DNA from: Thermohalobaculum sp039184865
Lineage (GTDB): Bacteria; Pseudomonadota; Alphaproteobacteria; Rhodobacterales; Rhodobacteraceae
Direction of reading: 5' to 3'
Assembly: GCA_039184865.1 (NCBI GenBank)
Contig: JBCDAV010000022.1
Coordinates: 1-64,000, forward strand
DNA length: 64,000 nt
The position numbers and the translations under genes are program-made. Positions 36,460-45,065 of this stretch are shown piece by piece; within the stretch, counting starts at the first letter, position 1; each line of letters begins with the position of its first letter. The notes beneath the pieces are model-generated. The model searched no databases. It saw only the letters and a program-made list of their open reading frames with translations, and had not been told where the DNA came from.

Positions 36460-36968
36460 TGGATCAGGTCGTCGATTTGCAGACACAGGACTCCGCCGGC
36501 GCACCGGCGGCAGGCATGTCACCCGACAGCTTCATGGCGCTGACCTTCGATCTGAACGGCGAGCGGTTCGCGATTTCGGTGAAGCACGTGCAGGAAGTCA
36601 TCGATCCGCTGGAGATGACGCTCGTGCCGAACGCGGACCCCTTCGCGCCCGGTCTGATCAATGTGCGCGGCGCCGTCGTGCCCGTCCTCAACATTCAGTA
36701 CCGCCTGGGAATGGAGCGCTCGGACCAGACCCAGGATACGCGGTTTGTCGTGATCGAGGCCGGCACCTTTGAGGACCGCACCACCTTTGCGATCATCGCC
36801 GATAGCGTCCACGAAGTTCTCGAAGTCGAGCAGGCGCAGATCCATCCTGCACCCGCTCTGGGCCTGAAATGGCCGTCTGCGTTCATTCAGGGGATCATCC
36901 AGGTGTCGGACGGGATGATCATCTTCCTCGACACCGAGACGATCTTTCAGCCGACATCGGCAAATTGA
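36459..36968 (+). CDS. cheW: Chemotaxis adaptor CheW (first copy)
   Basis: 169 residues, one CheW domain. FDLNGERFAISVKHVQEVIDPLEMTLVPNADPFAPGLINVRGAVVPVLN is the classic opening, with the R-G of LINVRG at the CheA/receptor contact surface. An extra N-terminal tail of about 25 residues is unstructured. It links receptors to CheA in the chemosensory array. It overlaps cheA by one base. Confidence 0.95.
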   Translation: MDQVVDLQTQDSAGAPAAGMSPDSFMALTFDLNGERFAISVKHVQEVIDPLEMTLVPNADPFAPGLINVRGAVVPVLNIQYRLGMERSDQTQDTRFVVIEAGTFEDRTTFAIIADSVHEVLEVEQAQIHPAPALGLKWPSAFIQGIIQVSDGMIIFLDTETIFQPTSAN

Positions 36969-36978
36969 CATCGCCTCG

Positions 36979-36992
36979 CCCCTCTCGGGGCC
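36979..36992. other. Short hairpin between the two cheW genes
   Basis: GCCCC-TCTC-GGGGC, a 5-bp GC stem with a 4-base loop, in the 72-base gap that separates cheW1 from cheW2. It is the only sizeable gap inside the operon, so it may stabilise or partly terminate the upstream message. No T run follows. Confidence 0.35.
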
Positions 36993-37040
36993 TGCCGGAC
37001 TGAAACCGCTAAACAGATTCGTCGATCGCGGAGACATGCA

Positions 37041-37583
37041 GTGTTGAATACCGAAACTGAAAGCGCGCAATTTCATGACGGCGCATACGGCGCCAGCGGG
37101 AGTGCACCGAAGCTCACGACGGAGACGAAGACCTACGTGACGTTCGACCTGTCAGGGCAAACGCTTGGGGTCGAGGTTTCGAATGTGCGAGAAATTCTGG
37201 ACAAGGTCGAGATCAAGAAGATCCCGAATGCGTCAAGTCGTGTCGAAGGCCTTGTCGATATTCGTGGCGAGAGTATCCCGATCATCGACATTCGATCGCA
37301 GCTCGGTATGCACCATTCCGACGACGGCAAGGACAATCGAATCATCGTCTTCGAGGTCTCCAAAGGGGCCGAGCGTCAGCCTGTCGGAATCATCGCCGAC
37401 CGGGTGCGCGACGTCACGCAGATCGTCTCAGACCAGATCGAGGCCCCGTCGGATCTGATCGCAAGCGCCGACGCCGATGGCGACATGCTCGGACTCGCGC
37501 GGCACGACGATCTGCTGATCTTCCTGCTCGACATAAACTCTCTTCTGAAGATCGATTTCGATAGCAGCGGGTTCAGCCTCTAA
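37041..37583 (+). CDS. cheW: Chemotaxis adaptor CheW (second copy)
   Basis: 180 residues with a CheW domain (VTFDLSGQTLGVEVSNVREILDKVEIKKIPNASSRVEGLVDIRGESIPIIDIRSQLG). It starts at GTG with GGAG seven bases upstream; the nearby ATG at 37036 is blocked by an immediate stop. The two CheW copies differ clearly in sequence, so they may couple CheA to different receptors or build different array interfaces. One base separates its stop from the cheR start. Confidence 0.94.
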   Translation: MLNTETESAQFHDGAYGASGSAPKLTTETKTYVTFDLSGQTLGVEVSNVREILDKVEIKKIPNASSRVEGLVDIRGESIPIIDIRSQLGMHHSDDGKDNRIIVFEVSKGAERQPVGIIADRVRDVTQIVSDQIEAPSDLIASADADGDMLGLARHDDLLIFLLDINSLLKIDFDSSGFSL

Positions 37584-37584
37584 A

Positions 37585-38427
37585 ATGAAACATATCTCCA
37601 AGATTAAGAAGGAGTCGGTCACCCGGCTCTGCGAAATCGCCTATCGCGAGTCCGGCCTGGTTCTGAAGGACGAGGGGGGCGAGTTCCTCGAGAATCGACT
37701 TCTTCCCGAGCTGAAGAAGTACAATCTGGCCAGCTTCGAGGACTATTGCACGCACTTGTCGTCAGCGCCGAAAGAAAGTGCGGCGATCAAGGACTTCATC
37801 AACAAGATCACGACAAACACCACAAGCTTCTATCGGGAGAGGCACCACTTCGACTGGCTCGAAAAAACCGGGATCGGCAAGCTCGCGGCGGCCAGTTCGC
37901 AACGGCGGATCAAGGTCTGGAGCGTTGCGTGCTCGAGCGGTCCTGAACTCTATTCGACATTGATCTCGTTGGAAAAATTTCGCCGGGATAACGCGGCGAC
38001 TTTCAGCTTCGAAGGGCTCGGAACCGATATTTCGACAAAGGTGCTGAAAGCTGCAGAAACCGGCGTCTACGATGCCGATACGATCGCACCAATTCCCGAA
38101 AGCGTCAAAAAGTGGTCCATCCTGCGCTCTACGAAGACTGACAAGCGCTACCGAATTTCGGATGACATCCGGAACAAAGCTTCCTGGCGACGCCTTAATC
38201 TGAGCGACCGTGATTTCGGGCTTCCCGGAACGTTCGACATCATTTTTCTTCGGAACGTGCTGATATACTTCGATGTGGATCTGAAGAAACAGATCCTCAG
38301 GAATGTCGTCAAACGATTGAGTGACGGTGGATACCTGATGCTCGGGCACAGCGAGACCTCATTTCTCGAAGGTCTCGATCTCGAAACGGTCGCCCCGACA
38401 ATTTACACAAAACACAGACGGAGATGA
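37585..38427 (+). CDS. cheR: Chemoreceptor methyltransferase CheR
   Basis: 280 residues. The N-terminal CheR_N helical domain (FLENRLLPELKKYNLASFEDY) precedes a SAM-binding domain: NTTSFYRERHHFDWL, VWSVACSSGPELYST, FEGLGTDIS, FDIIFLRNVLIYFD and LMLGHSET. It methylates glutamates on receptors for adaptation. The SAM loop is usually GEEPYS and here reads GPELYS, which keeps only one of the two acidic residues. GC content is lower than in neighbouring genes. Its last bases overlap the cheB start (ATGA). Confidence 0.94.
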   Translation: MKHISKIKKESVTRLCEIAYRESGLVLKDEGGEFLENRLLPELKKYNLASFEDYCTHLSSAPKESAAIKDFINKITTNTTSFYRERHHFDWLEKTGIGKLAAASSQRRIKVWSVACSSGPELYSTLISLEKFRRDNAATFSFEGLGTDISTKVLKAAETGVYDADTIAPIPESVKKWSILRSTKTDKRYRISDDIRNKASWRRLNLSDRDFGLPGTFDIIFLRNVLIYFDVDLKKQILRNVVKRLSDGGYLMLGHSETSFLEGLDLETVAPTIYTKHRRR

Positions 38428-39530
38428 TGAACGTGAAAAGAGTCCTTATTGTCGATGACTCACTTGTTGTCCGCGAAACTCTTTCATCGATCGTCTCGCA
38501 GCATCCTGACCTCAGTGTGATCGGCCTCGCCGAGAATCCGTTCGAGGCAGCGAAGTTCATCAAGAAAGAAGTGCCGGACGTCATATTGCTGGACATCGAG
38601 ATGCCGCGCATGGACGGGATAACCTTCCTGAAGCGGTTGATGTCTCAGCGTCCCGTACCGGTGGTCATCTGCTCGTCGCTTGTCGGGCAGGGTTCGCGGG
38701 CTTCTCTGGAAGCGTTAGAAGCGGGCGCTGTCGAACTGATCAAAAAGCCTGTGATTTCGACCAAGGAATACCTCGAAGAGTCGAAGATCCGCATTCAAGA
38801 CGTTGTGCTTGCCGCTGCGAAGGTAAAACTCAATCCGGTCGGCTCGGCTCCCAAGAGCCCGCCCGCTCCCACGCCGCCGAGTTCATCGAAGTCGTCGCCA
38901 ATTCGTGGACGGAAATCAGCACAAAACGTCGATCTGATTGCCATCGGCGCATCGACCGGTGGGACGGATGCCCTGAAGACTGTTCTTTCGCAACTGCCGA
39001 CGGACTTCCCACCCATCGTGATCGTCCAGCACATGCCCGAGCATTTCACCGCTGCCTTCGCCAACAGGCTCGACGCCGAATGCCGAATCCGCGTGGTTGA
39101 AGGCGAAAACGATATGGCGCTCGAGCGAGGCATGGCGGTCATCGCGCCCGGCAACAAGCACATGTCTGTCGCTGGGGCGCCGCGGAGTCTTCGCGTGGAA
39201 GTCCGGGAAGGTCCGCTCGTCAGCCGCCATCGGCCCTCTGTCGACGTCCTGTTTCGGTCGGCCGCAGCACGCACGAAGGGAACCGCAATCGGCGTTCTGC
39301 TGACGGGCATGGGAAGCGACGGCGCAACCGGCCTTCTGGATCTTCGGAAGGGCGGCGCGTTCACCATTGGCCAGAACCAGCAAACATGCACTGTCTACGG
39401 GATGTCACGCGCAGCTCTTGAGAAGGGAGCCGTCGAGGTTGAACTGGCGCTCAACGACATCCCGCAGGCACTGGTGGAACTCTGCTCCAAGAAGCCGGCT
39501 GCGGGGTCGCCTGCGCGGGTTCGAAGCTAA
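38424..39530 (+). CDS. cheB: Protein-glutamate methylesterase/response regulator CheB
   Basis: 368 residues. The receiver domain has D11, D12, phospho-acceptor D57 (LLDIEMPRMDG) and K107 (ELIKKP). A Pro/Ser-rich linker (about 140-165) leads to the methylesterase domain with the triad S177 (GASTGG), H203 (VQHMPEHF) and D299 (GMGSDGATG). It demethylates, and may deamidate, receptors when phosphorylated by CheA. It is the last gene of the operon. No cheY, cheD or receptor gene follows. Confidence 0.96.
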   Translation: MMNVKRVLIVDDSLVVRETLSSIVSQHPDLSVIGLAENPFEAAKFIKKEVPDVILLDIEMPRMDGITFLKRLMSQRPVPVVICSSLVGQGSRASLEALEAGAVELIKKPVISTKEYLEESKIRIQDVVLAAAKVKLNPVGSAPKSPPAPTPPSSSKSSPIRGRKSAQNVDLIAIGASTGGTDALKTVLSQLPTDFPPIVIVQHMPEHFTAAFANRLDAECRIRVVEGENDMALERGMAVIAPGNKHMSVAGAPRSLRVEVREGPLVSRHRPSVDVLFRSAAARTKGTAIGVLLTGMGSDGATGLLDLRKGGAFTIGQNQQTCTVYGMSRAALEKGAVEVELALNDIPQALVELCSKKPAAGSPARVRS

Positions 39531-39887
39531 CTCGGTAGCCGCCGTTCCGTATCCGTACGAGAACAGTTTAGACGAACGGTGACAATGGCACTGTCTCTCC
39601 AAAGCGTTGGCGGATTGACGGTCAGTAGAAACGGAGCGTTCGAGTGCACGAAGCACTACATCGGATATCCGTATCGTAGCCCCTACGCAGCGGCGTGCCG
39701 TCTTTCGAGCCGCTCGCAATTCGCAGTCACTGGGGCGCCAGCAGCACCGAAAACCCGGACCAATGTACCGGGAGGCAGGGCAGTCACGTCGCGGCGCTTC
39801 CGAAGACGGCCGTTGCAATAAGATGTGGGTGAAAGCTTCGGCATATAGACAGCGCGCGGTCACACTAGAAAACTATGACCGTTCTGT
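39531..39887. other. Intergenic stretch between cheB and the convergent DUF6173-like gene
   Basis: About 357 bases, without a gene I can support. Frames exist on both strands, but their products are Arg/Ser/Pro-rich and lack any recognisable feature or good ribosome-binding site. No strong GC hairpin with a T tract is visible after cheB. Confidence 0.4.
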
Positions 39888-40349
39888 TCAGCTCGCGTCT
39901 TCGTCCTCAAGCTTTCGGCGCATCTGAAATCCGATCCGTGCCGGTTCATCATTCAGCTTCGGCGCGGCTTTCAGCATGACATTGAGCTGGCTCACGTGCT
40001 GGACAAGCTGGGTCTTCGCGCCGGACGGATCTGCACCGTAGAATGTGATCATGTCCGGCGCGAAGAAGCCCATCCCCTGAATATGGAGCATCCCGGCGTC
40101 CGAGCCCGCGAAACCCATCCCGACCTCGTGATCGGCGTCGAGCGTCTCCTCGAACTTCTGGATGTAAAGAACCAGACGCTCATACGCCCACTGCGCCGGA
40201 GATTTCTGTTCGGGAGGTTTCTGCGCAACCGGCGCCGGAAGCGGCTGGTTCTCGGCACAATCCGCGTCTGCGCAATCTGTCCGAAACACCCCAGCTTCCG
40301 GCAGGACGGGTTCCGTTCGCAGCTTTGCAGAAATTTCGAATTCAGTCAT
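39888..40349 (-). CDS. DUF6173-like small cytoplasmic protein
   Basis: 153 residues. After a variable Pro-rich N-terminus (about 1-50) comes a conserved-looking core: SPAQWAYERLVLYIQKFEETL, DHEVGMGFAGSDAGMLHIQGMGFFAPDMITFYG, TQLVQHVSQLNVMLKAAPK. I recall this core from Rhodobacteraceae proteins labelled DUF6173, whose role is unknown. Its ATG overlaps the stop of the MBL hydrolase gene by four bases, so they are one operon. Confidence 0.8.
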   Translation of the reverse strand: MTEFEISAKLRTEPVLPEAGVFRTDCADADCAENQPLPAPVAQKPPEQKSPAQWAYERLVLYIQKFEETLDADHEVGMGFAGSDAGMLHIQGMGFFAPDMITFYGADPSGAKTQLVQHVSQLNVMLKAAPKLNDEPARIGFQMRRKLEDEDAS

Positions 40350-41404
40350 GTTCCGCTCAGGGCGTACATCCAGACGCCCTCCTCCAAGCTCCGGGAAACG
40401 TGGCCAGTCTGGTGCAGATAATTCATGTGCGCAACCGACTCGGCCAGCGCGAGACCATACTGTGACCCGGTGATTTCACGCTTGAAGATCGGCACGAAGA
40501 CGCCAGCCGCACTGCGCGGCCCGTCCTCCAGCGCACGGAGAATACGGCGCAGCGCGCTCTCGTGGTTTTCGATCAGCGCTTCGAGTCTGAAATCGGCGCC
40601 GTGGAACGGCAGCTTGTGCCCGGGCAACACGAGCGCGTTCGAGCCATTCGAGACCGTCTTGAGACGGCGGCAGCTCTCGAGCCAGTCGCCCAACGGATTG
40701 GCATCGGGTTCCATCGACCAGACGCCGATGTTCGTGGAAATCCCGGGGATGATCTGATCACCGGCAAGAATGACCTCGTCATTCCAGAGCGTCACGTGAT
40801 CGGGCGCGTGGCCGTGGCCAAAATGAACCTGCCAGTCACGACCGCCGAGCCGCAGCGTCTCGCCCTCGCGGATCTGGCGAAACCTCGCCGGCAAGGGACC
40901 GACCGCATCGCTGAGCATCCAGGGCTTGTCGGCCGCGTAGCGTTGCACCTCTTCCTCGGGTGCACCGGACTCGCGACGAAAGGCAACCTGACTGTCCGAA
41001 GGTTTATCCTGCCGATCCATCAGCATCATCCGCGCCATCACGTAGGCAAGGCGCGTACACCAGAGGTCGGCACCCTTGTCGCAGAACCACCCGGCGAGAC
41101 CGATGTGATCGGGGTGATGATGGGTCAGGACGACGCGACCGATCGGCTTGCTGCTCAGAGGACCGGCAAGAAGGCCCTCCCAAAGCCCGCGTACCAGAGA
41201 CGTGTTCATGCCGGTGTCGACCAGCGTCCAGCTATCGCCTTCGTCCAGCAGATAGCAGTTCACGTGGTCCAGACGCATCGGCAATGGTGAGCGAACCCAG
41301 AGGATGCCGTCGACAACCTGGCGCACGTCAACGTGGTCGGGCGCATCGTCCCACGGAAAGTGCATCTGGGCGGCACCGTCGCCGGCGGATCTGTCTAGGG
41401 CCAA
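40346..41404 (-). CDS. MBL-fold metallo-hydrolase
   Basis: 352 residues. The metal-binding motif THHHPDHIG is intact. HGHAPDHVTLW, LAGDQIIPGIS and VLPGHKLPFHG give the remaining metal ligands of a binuclear zinc site. A C-terminal winged-helix-like tail (FKREITGSQYGLALAESVAHMNYLHQTG) matches the LACTB2/YcbL-type subfamily that hydrolyses thioesters, lactones or similar. The start is a TTG at 41404 preceded by GAGGAG at about 10 bases; an ATG at 41365 is the alternative. Substrate unknown. It heads a two-gene operon with the DUF6173-like gene and may be transcribed with the cupin and acyl-CoA dehydrogenase genes behind it. Confidence 0.87.
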   Translation of the reverse strand: MALDRSAGDGAAQMHFPWDDAPDHVDVRQVVDGILWVRSPLPMRLDHVNCYLLDEGDSWTLVDTGMNTSLVRGLWEGLLAGPLSSKPIGRVVLTHHHPDHIGLAGWFCDKGADLWCTRLAYVMARMMLMDRQDKPSDSQVAFRRESGAPEEEVQRYAADKPWMLSDAVGPLPARFRQIREGETLRLGGRDWQVHFGHGHAPDHVTLWNDEVILAGDQIIPGISTNIGVWSMEPDANPLGDWLESCRRLKTVSNGSNALVLPGHKLPFHGADFRLEALIENHESALRRILRALEDGPRSAAGVFVPIFKREITGSQYGLALAESVAHMNYLHQTGHVSRSLEEGVWMYALSGT

Positions 41405-41443
41405 CAGGGATTATCTCCTCGGGCGTTCATCCGCCCCATGCGG

Positions 41444-41911
41444 TCAGTTTCGCTCGGGTACGCCGCCCAGGTTAACGATATCGTATTTCTCGTTCAGCGC
41501 CGTCATCTTCGCCTGATCCTCAAAGTCCGCGTCGGTCATCTGACCAAGTTCCGCGAGAAACTGGTCGAAGCCCGACGGCTGATAGATCATAAGCATTCGC
41601 GCGCCTTCGGTGCCGTCACGCACCTTGCAGGCATGAGGCACGCCGGGCGGAATGTGCAGGCAGGTGCCGGGCGACGCCGTCATCCAGTCACCGTCGACGT
41701 GGAATTCGATCTCGCCCTCGAGCACGTAGAAGGTCTCGGCATGGAAGCGATGCATATGCAGACCCAGCGCAAAGTGGGCCTTCAGGTTGTCCTCCATGAG
41801 CGTGTACTGGCCGCCGGTATCAGCGGCGGAGACCTTCACGAAGGTATGGTCGGCCGACCAGTCGTAGTTCTGGCCGCCGCCGGGAGGCACGAGGCTGTAA
41901 CGCTTGCCCAT
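41444..41911 (-). CDS. Cupin-domain protein
   Basis: 155 residues, a single cupin fold. The first metal-binding motif is about HMHRFHAETFYVLEGEIEFHVDG (His, His, Glu) and the second is GTCLHIPPGVPHACK (His). It could be a small dioxygenase, isomerase or sensor. It lies 23 bases after the acyl-CoA dehydrogenase stop on the same strand, so it is probably co-transcribed. No substrate can be assigned. Confidence 0.85.
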   Translation of the reverse strand: MGKRYSLVPPGGGQNYDWSADHTFVKVSAADTGGQYTLMEDNLKAHFALGLHMHRFHAETFYVLEGEIEFHVDGDWMTASPGTCLHIPPGVPHACKVRDGTEGARMLMIYQPSGFDQFLAELGQMTDADFEDQAKMTALNEKYDIVNLGGVPERN

Positions 41912-41934
41912 TGGATCGATCTGCCTCGCCGTGA

Positions 41935-43635
41935 TCAGGCCGTGAGTTTCTCGGCGGGCAGCGCGTAAAGCGGTTCGGCCCCCTGTGTCGCGGCGGCCAG
42001 CTCGGCCTGAGCTTTCGGCAGAAGCTGGTGAACGAAGAAGCGGGCGAGGGCCGCGCGCTCTTCAGACGGGTCCGCCTGGGCGCCCTTGACGAGGTAGTGC
42101 GCGCCGAGCGTCAAGCCCCAGGCGCGCAAGTAGGGCACACAACCTGCTGCACGGTCGTTGAAGTCCGGTACGTTCAACATCCACTCTGTCGCTTCGTTAA
42201 GCTGGCTTGCTGCCGTCGCCAGCGCCGTGCCCATATCGCCGCCCGCCTCGGCCGTGGCGGCGATTTCAGCCAGGAGACCGCGCGCCGTGGCACCTCCGTC
42301 GGAGAGCTTGCGCCCGACCAGATCCATCGCCTGGATGCCGTTGGTGCCTTCATAGATTGCCGTGACGCGCACATCGCGCAGGAACTGGGCCGCCCCGGTT
42401 TCCTCGACAAATCCCATGCCGCCGTGGACCTGCACGCCCAGTTGCGCGACATCGATCCCGGCATCAGTCGAGAAAGCCTTTGCAATAGGCGTCAGGAAGG
42501 CACCGCGAGCCTTGTGAGCTCCATCAGGATCGTCGGCATGTGCCATGTCGAGCGAGAACGCGCAGTCATAACAGATGCCGCGTGCCGCCATGGTCATCGT
42601 CCGCATCGTCAGTAGCATCCGGCGCACGTCGGCGTGACCGACGATCGAGTCCGAACCGTCCGCGGTCCGCCCCTGCTTGCGGTCCATCGCGAAGGCCATC
42701 GCCTTCTGGGTCGCGGCCTCGGCAACGCCAAGCCCCTCGACACCGACGCCGAGCCGGGCATTGTTCATCATCGTGAACATCGCCGCCATACCGCCATGCT
42801 CGGGTCCGACCATCCAGCCAGTCGCGCGGTCGTATTCCATGACCGCCGTGGGCGATCCGTGCAGGCCAAGCTTGTGCTCCAACGATACAACGCGCAGCGA
42901 GTTCGCGACACCCGGCTCACCATTGTCGTCCGGGATGAACTTGGGAACGATGAAAAGGCTGATCCCCTTGGTTCCCGGGACGCCGTCCGGCAGCCGCGCC
43001 AACACGAGATGGCAGATGTTCTTGTTCAGGTCGTGATCGCCCCAGGAGATGTAGATCTTCTGACCGCTGATTGCGTAGGTGCCGTCGCCGTTCGGTTCGG
43101 CCTTCGAAGTCAGCGCGCCGACATCGGAACCGGCCTGTGGCTCGGTCAGGTTCATCGTGCCGTTCCATTCGCCCGAGATCAGCTTGGGCAGGTAGGTCGC
43201 CTTGATCTCGTCTGAGGCGTGTGCCTCCAGCGCCTCGATCTGACCCTGTGTCATCAGCGGGTTGAGGCTGAGCGAGAGACAGGCCGAGGCCATGAGCTCG
43301 TTGATATACGTGGTGAAGCTGATCGGCAGACCCATGCCGCCGTATTCGGGGTCGGCCGAGATGCCCATCCATCCGCCGTCGGCGATGGCATCGTAGGCCG
43401 CCTGATATCCCGGCGAGCAACGAACAACACCGTTCTCCAGCCGCGCGGGATGCAGATCGCCGTTGCGGTTGACCGGCACCATGGCGCCTTCCGCCATCTT
43501 CGCGGCCTCGGTGATGATGGCCGCCCGGGTGTCATCCGTCGCATCGGTGAACCGCTCGGTTTCGGACAGGCGTCCCTGGCCGATGACGCGCTCGGCGGTG
43601 AAGATCATCTCGTCGATGGGCACCCGGTAGGTCAT
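41935..43635 (-). CDS. Acyl-CoA dehydrogenase, DmdC-like
   Basis: 566 residues, longer than ordinary short-chain acyl-CoA dehydrogenases (about 380) and matching the large DmdC/FadE-type subfamily. Landmarks are MNLTEPQAGSDVGALTSKA, KIYISWGDHDL, HGGMGFVEETGAAQFLRDVRVTAIYEGTNGIQAMDLVGRKL and a C-terminal extension. In roseobacters such genes occur as DmdC (3-methylmercaptopropionyl-CoA dehydrogenase of DMSP demethylation) or as general paralogues. No dmdB or dmdD lies beside it, so I do not assign the DmdC role. FAD enzyme, cytoplasmic. Confidence 0.9.
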   Translation of the reverse strand: MTYRVPIDEMIFTAERVIGQGRLSETERFTDATDDTRAAIITEAAKMAEGAMVPVNRNGDLHPARLENGVVRCSPGYQAAYDAIADGGWMGISADPEYGGMGLPISFTTYINELMASACLSLSLNPLMTQGQIEALEAHASDEIKATYLPKLISGEWNGTMNLTEPQAGSDVGALTSKAEPNGDGTYAISGQKIYISWGDHDLNKNICHLVLARLPDGVPGTKGISLFIVPKFIPDDNGEPGVANSLRVVSLEHKLGLHGSPTAVMEYDRATGWMVGPEHGGMAAMFTMMNNARLGVGVEGLGVAEAATQKAMAFAMDRKQGRTADGSDSIVGHADVRRMLLTMRTMTMAARGICYDCAFSLDMAHADDPDGAHKARGAFLTPIAKAFSTDAGIDVAQLGVQVHGGMGFVEETGAAQFLRDVRVTAIYEGTNGIQAMDLVGRKLSDGGATARGLLAEIAATAEAGGDMGTALATAASQLNEATEWMLNVPDFNDRAAGCVPYLRAWGLTLGAHYLVKGAQADPSEERAALARFFVHQLLPKAQAELAAATQGAEPLYALPAEKLTA

Positions 43636-43799
43636 GGCTGTCTCGGCTCCTGTCCCGTTGCGGCTTGCGATCCGACATCATCGCAGGGTAAGGCGCGCAA
43701 GCCGAAGCGCAAGTCGTCTGACGGTCGCGCTAGCGTCGCACGTCTGCGAACGCAAGATTGACGCTGCGCAAATCACATGAGGATCGCGAGAGCGGATCA

Positions 43800-44750
43800 A
43801 TGGTCACAACCGAACGCCTGCAGCCGGATGCGGCCGGGATTGCCAGGGCCGCCGAACTGCTCCGGCTCGGGGAACTCGTCGCCTTTCCGACCGAGACGGT
43901 CTATGGGCTGGGCGGCGATGCGACCAACGCAGAAGCCGTCGCGCGTATCTTCGAAGCCAAAGAACGCCCGAGCTTCAATCCGCTGATCGCGCATGTGGCC
44001 GAGGTAGGGCAGGCGACTGATCTGATCGAACTTCCAGAGGCTGGCAAAAGACTCGCGAGTGCGTTCTGGCCGGGACCGTTGACGCTTGTCGCGCCGCTGA
44101 AACCGGGCGTCGAGATCGCGGGACTGGCCACGGCGGGGCTCTCGACAATCGCTCTGCGTGTGCCGGCATCGCGTCTGGCCAACCGGCTTCTGCGGGAAGC
44201 GGGCCGACCGGTTGCAGCGCCTTCAGCCAATCCGTCCGGTGGGATCAGCCCGACGCGGGCGGAACACGTCCTGAACGGGCTCGGCGGAAAGTTCGCCGCC
44301 GTGCTCGATGGGGGCGTTTGCGAAGTCGGCCTGGAGTCGACAATCCTCGGCTTCGAGGAAGACACCGTGGTGCTGCTGCGGCCCGGAGGCCTGACGGTCG
44401 AGCGGATCGAAGATGTTCTCGGTCGGTGTCTCAAGCACTTCGATGGGACAGACGTGACGGCACCGGGTCAACTCGCCAGCCACTATGCGCCAAATGCCAG
44501 GGTGCGGTTGAATGCGCAGCGCACTAACCACGATGAACTATTTCTGACGTTCGGATCCGGCGATACTGGCGATCTGTCGCTTTCTCCGACTGGTGATTTG
44601 TCAGAGGCCGCCGCACGTCTTTTCGAAAGCCTGCATTCGCTGGATGCTCAGTCGGCGGGCCGGACGATCGCCGTGGCTCCGATTCCCGAAGAAGGGCTCG
44701 GCATCGCAATCAACGACAGACTGCGTCGGGCTGCGGCACCTCGGGACTAG
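43800..44750 (+). CDS. tsaC: L-threonylcarbamoyladenylate synthase (Sua5 type)
   Basis: 316 residues. The YrdC domain (about 10-195: LVAFPTETVYGLGGDATNAEAVARIFEAKERPSFNPLIAHV, ALRVPASRLANRLL, APSANPSGGISPT, LESTILGF) is followed by a C-terminal Sua5 domain starting about 210 (APGQLASHYAPNARVRL). It makes threonylcarbamoyl-AMP for t6A37 of ANN-reading tRNAs. The ATG at 43800 fits the family N-terminus; the upstream TTG frame (43758) adds residues without homology. Its stop overlaps the stop of a convergent small lipoprotein gene by a few bases. Confidence 0.94.
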   Translation: MVTTERLQPDAAGIARAAELLRLGELVAFPTETVYGLGGDATNAEAVARIFEAKERPSFNPLIAHVAEVGQATDLIELPEAGKRLASAFWPGPLTLVAPLKPGVEIAGLATAGLSTIALRVPASRLANRLLREAGRPVAAPSANPSGGISPTRAEHVLNGLGGKFAAVLDGGVCEVGLESTILGFEEDTVVLLRPGGLTVERIEDVLGRCLKHFDGTDVTAPGQLASHYAPNARVRLNAQRTNHDELFLTFGSGDTGDLSLSPTGDLSEAAARLFESLHSLDAQSAGRTIAVAPIPEEGLGIAINDRLRRAAAPRD

Positions 44751-44926
44751 CGACCGCTAGGACGCGATCTCGGCAAGTTTGCCCTCACGGCAGCTTCGGC
44801 AGATGCCACGCAGGATGAGTAGGCTGCACGATCATTGCCGTGGGCCTCGCTGCACCGCGCCTGAATCGATTGTCCGCACGCCCCAAGCGTAAAGGTCATG
44901 ATAATGGTTCCGGCCAAAACACGCAT
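44747..44926 (-). CDS. Small lipoprotein, 59 aa
   Basis: A 59-residue frame on the minus strand. Residues 1-16 (MRVLAGTIIMTFTLGA) form a signal peptide, and the lipobox LGAC puts the lipidated cysteine at C17. The mature part holds two more cysteines (C25, C39) in an Ala/Ser/Arg-rich stretch ending LPRSRPSGR. GGAGGGG lies 6-7 bases before the ATG, which strongly supports translation. It converges on tsaC with overlapping stop codons. I recognise no family. Small entericidin-like or otherwise uncharacterised lipoproteins of this size are known, but no specific match is claimed. Confidence 0.65.
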   Translation of the reverse strand: MRVLAGTIIMTFTLGACGQSIQARCSEAHGNDRAAYSSCVASAEAAVRANLPRSRPSGR

Positions 44927-45065
44927 CGAGAGCCCCTCCGGTCTGGTACGCTAGAACTGGTGTTCTTGTGCGGGAAAACGACCGTCTTCACGAGAAAGAG
45001 AATGCCAGGCCGTACTGCAAGTCCGGGTTGCAATCCGGCGGCTCGACAGTGAGGTCCGCGGCGCT

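Noticed and set aside
39579..39821. 80-codon frame downstream of cheB
   Set aside because: Arg/Ser/Pro-rich product with no motif and no RBS; probably chance in GC-rich DNA.
41935..43635. Assigning the acyl-CoA dehydrogenase as DmdC of the DMSP pathway
   Set aside because: No dmdA, dmdB or dmdD next to it, and the family includes many paralogues of other function.
44757..44834. Reading frame ending ...LRGICRSCREGKLAEIAS, looking like the CxxC tail of a Fur/Zur regulator
   Set aside because: A stop codon cuts it after 25 codons, and the same DNA in another frame gives a 59-aa lipoprotein with a signal peptide and a good RBS, which explains the region better.
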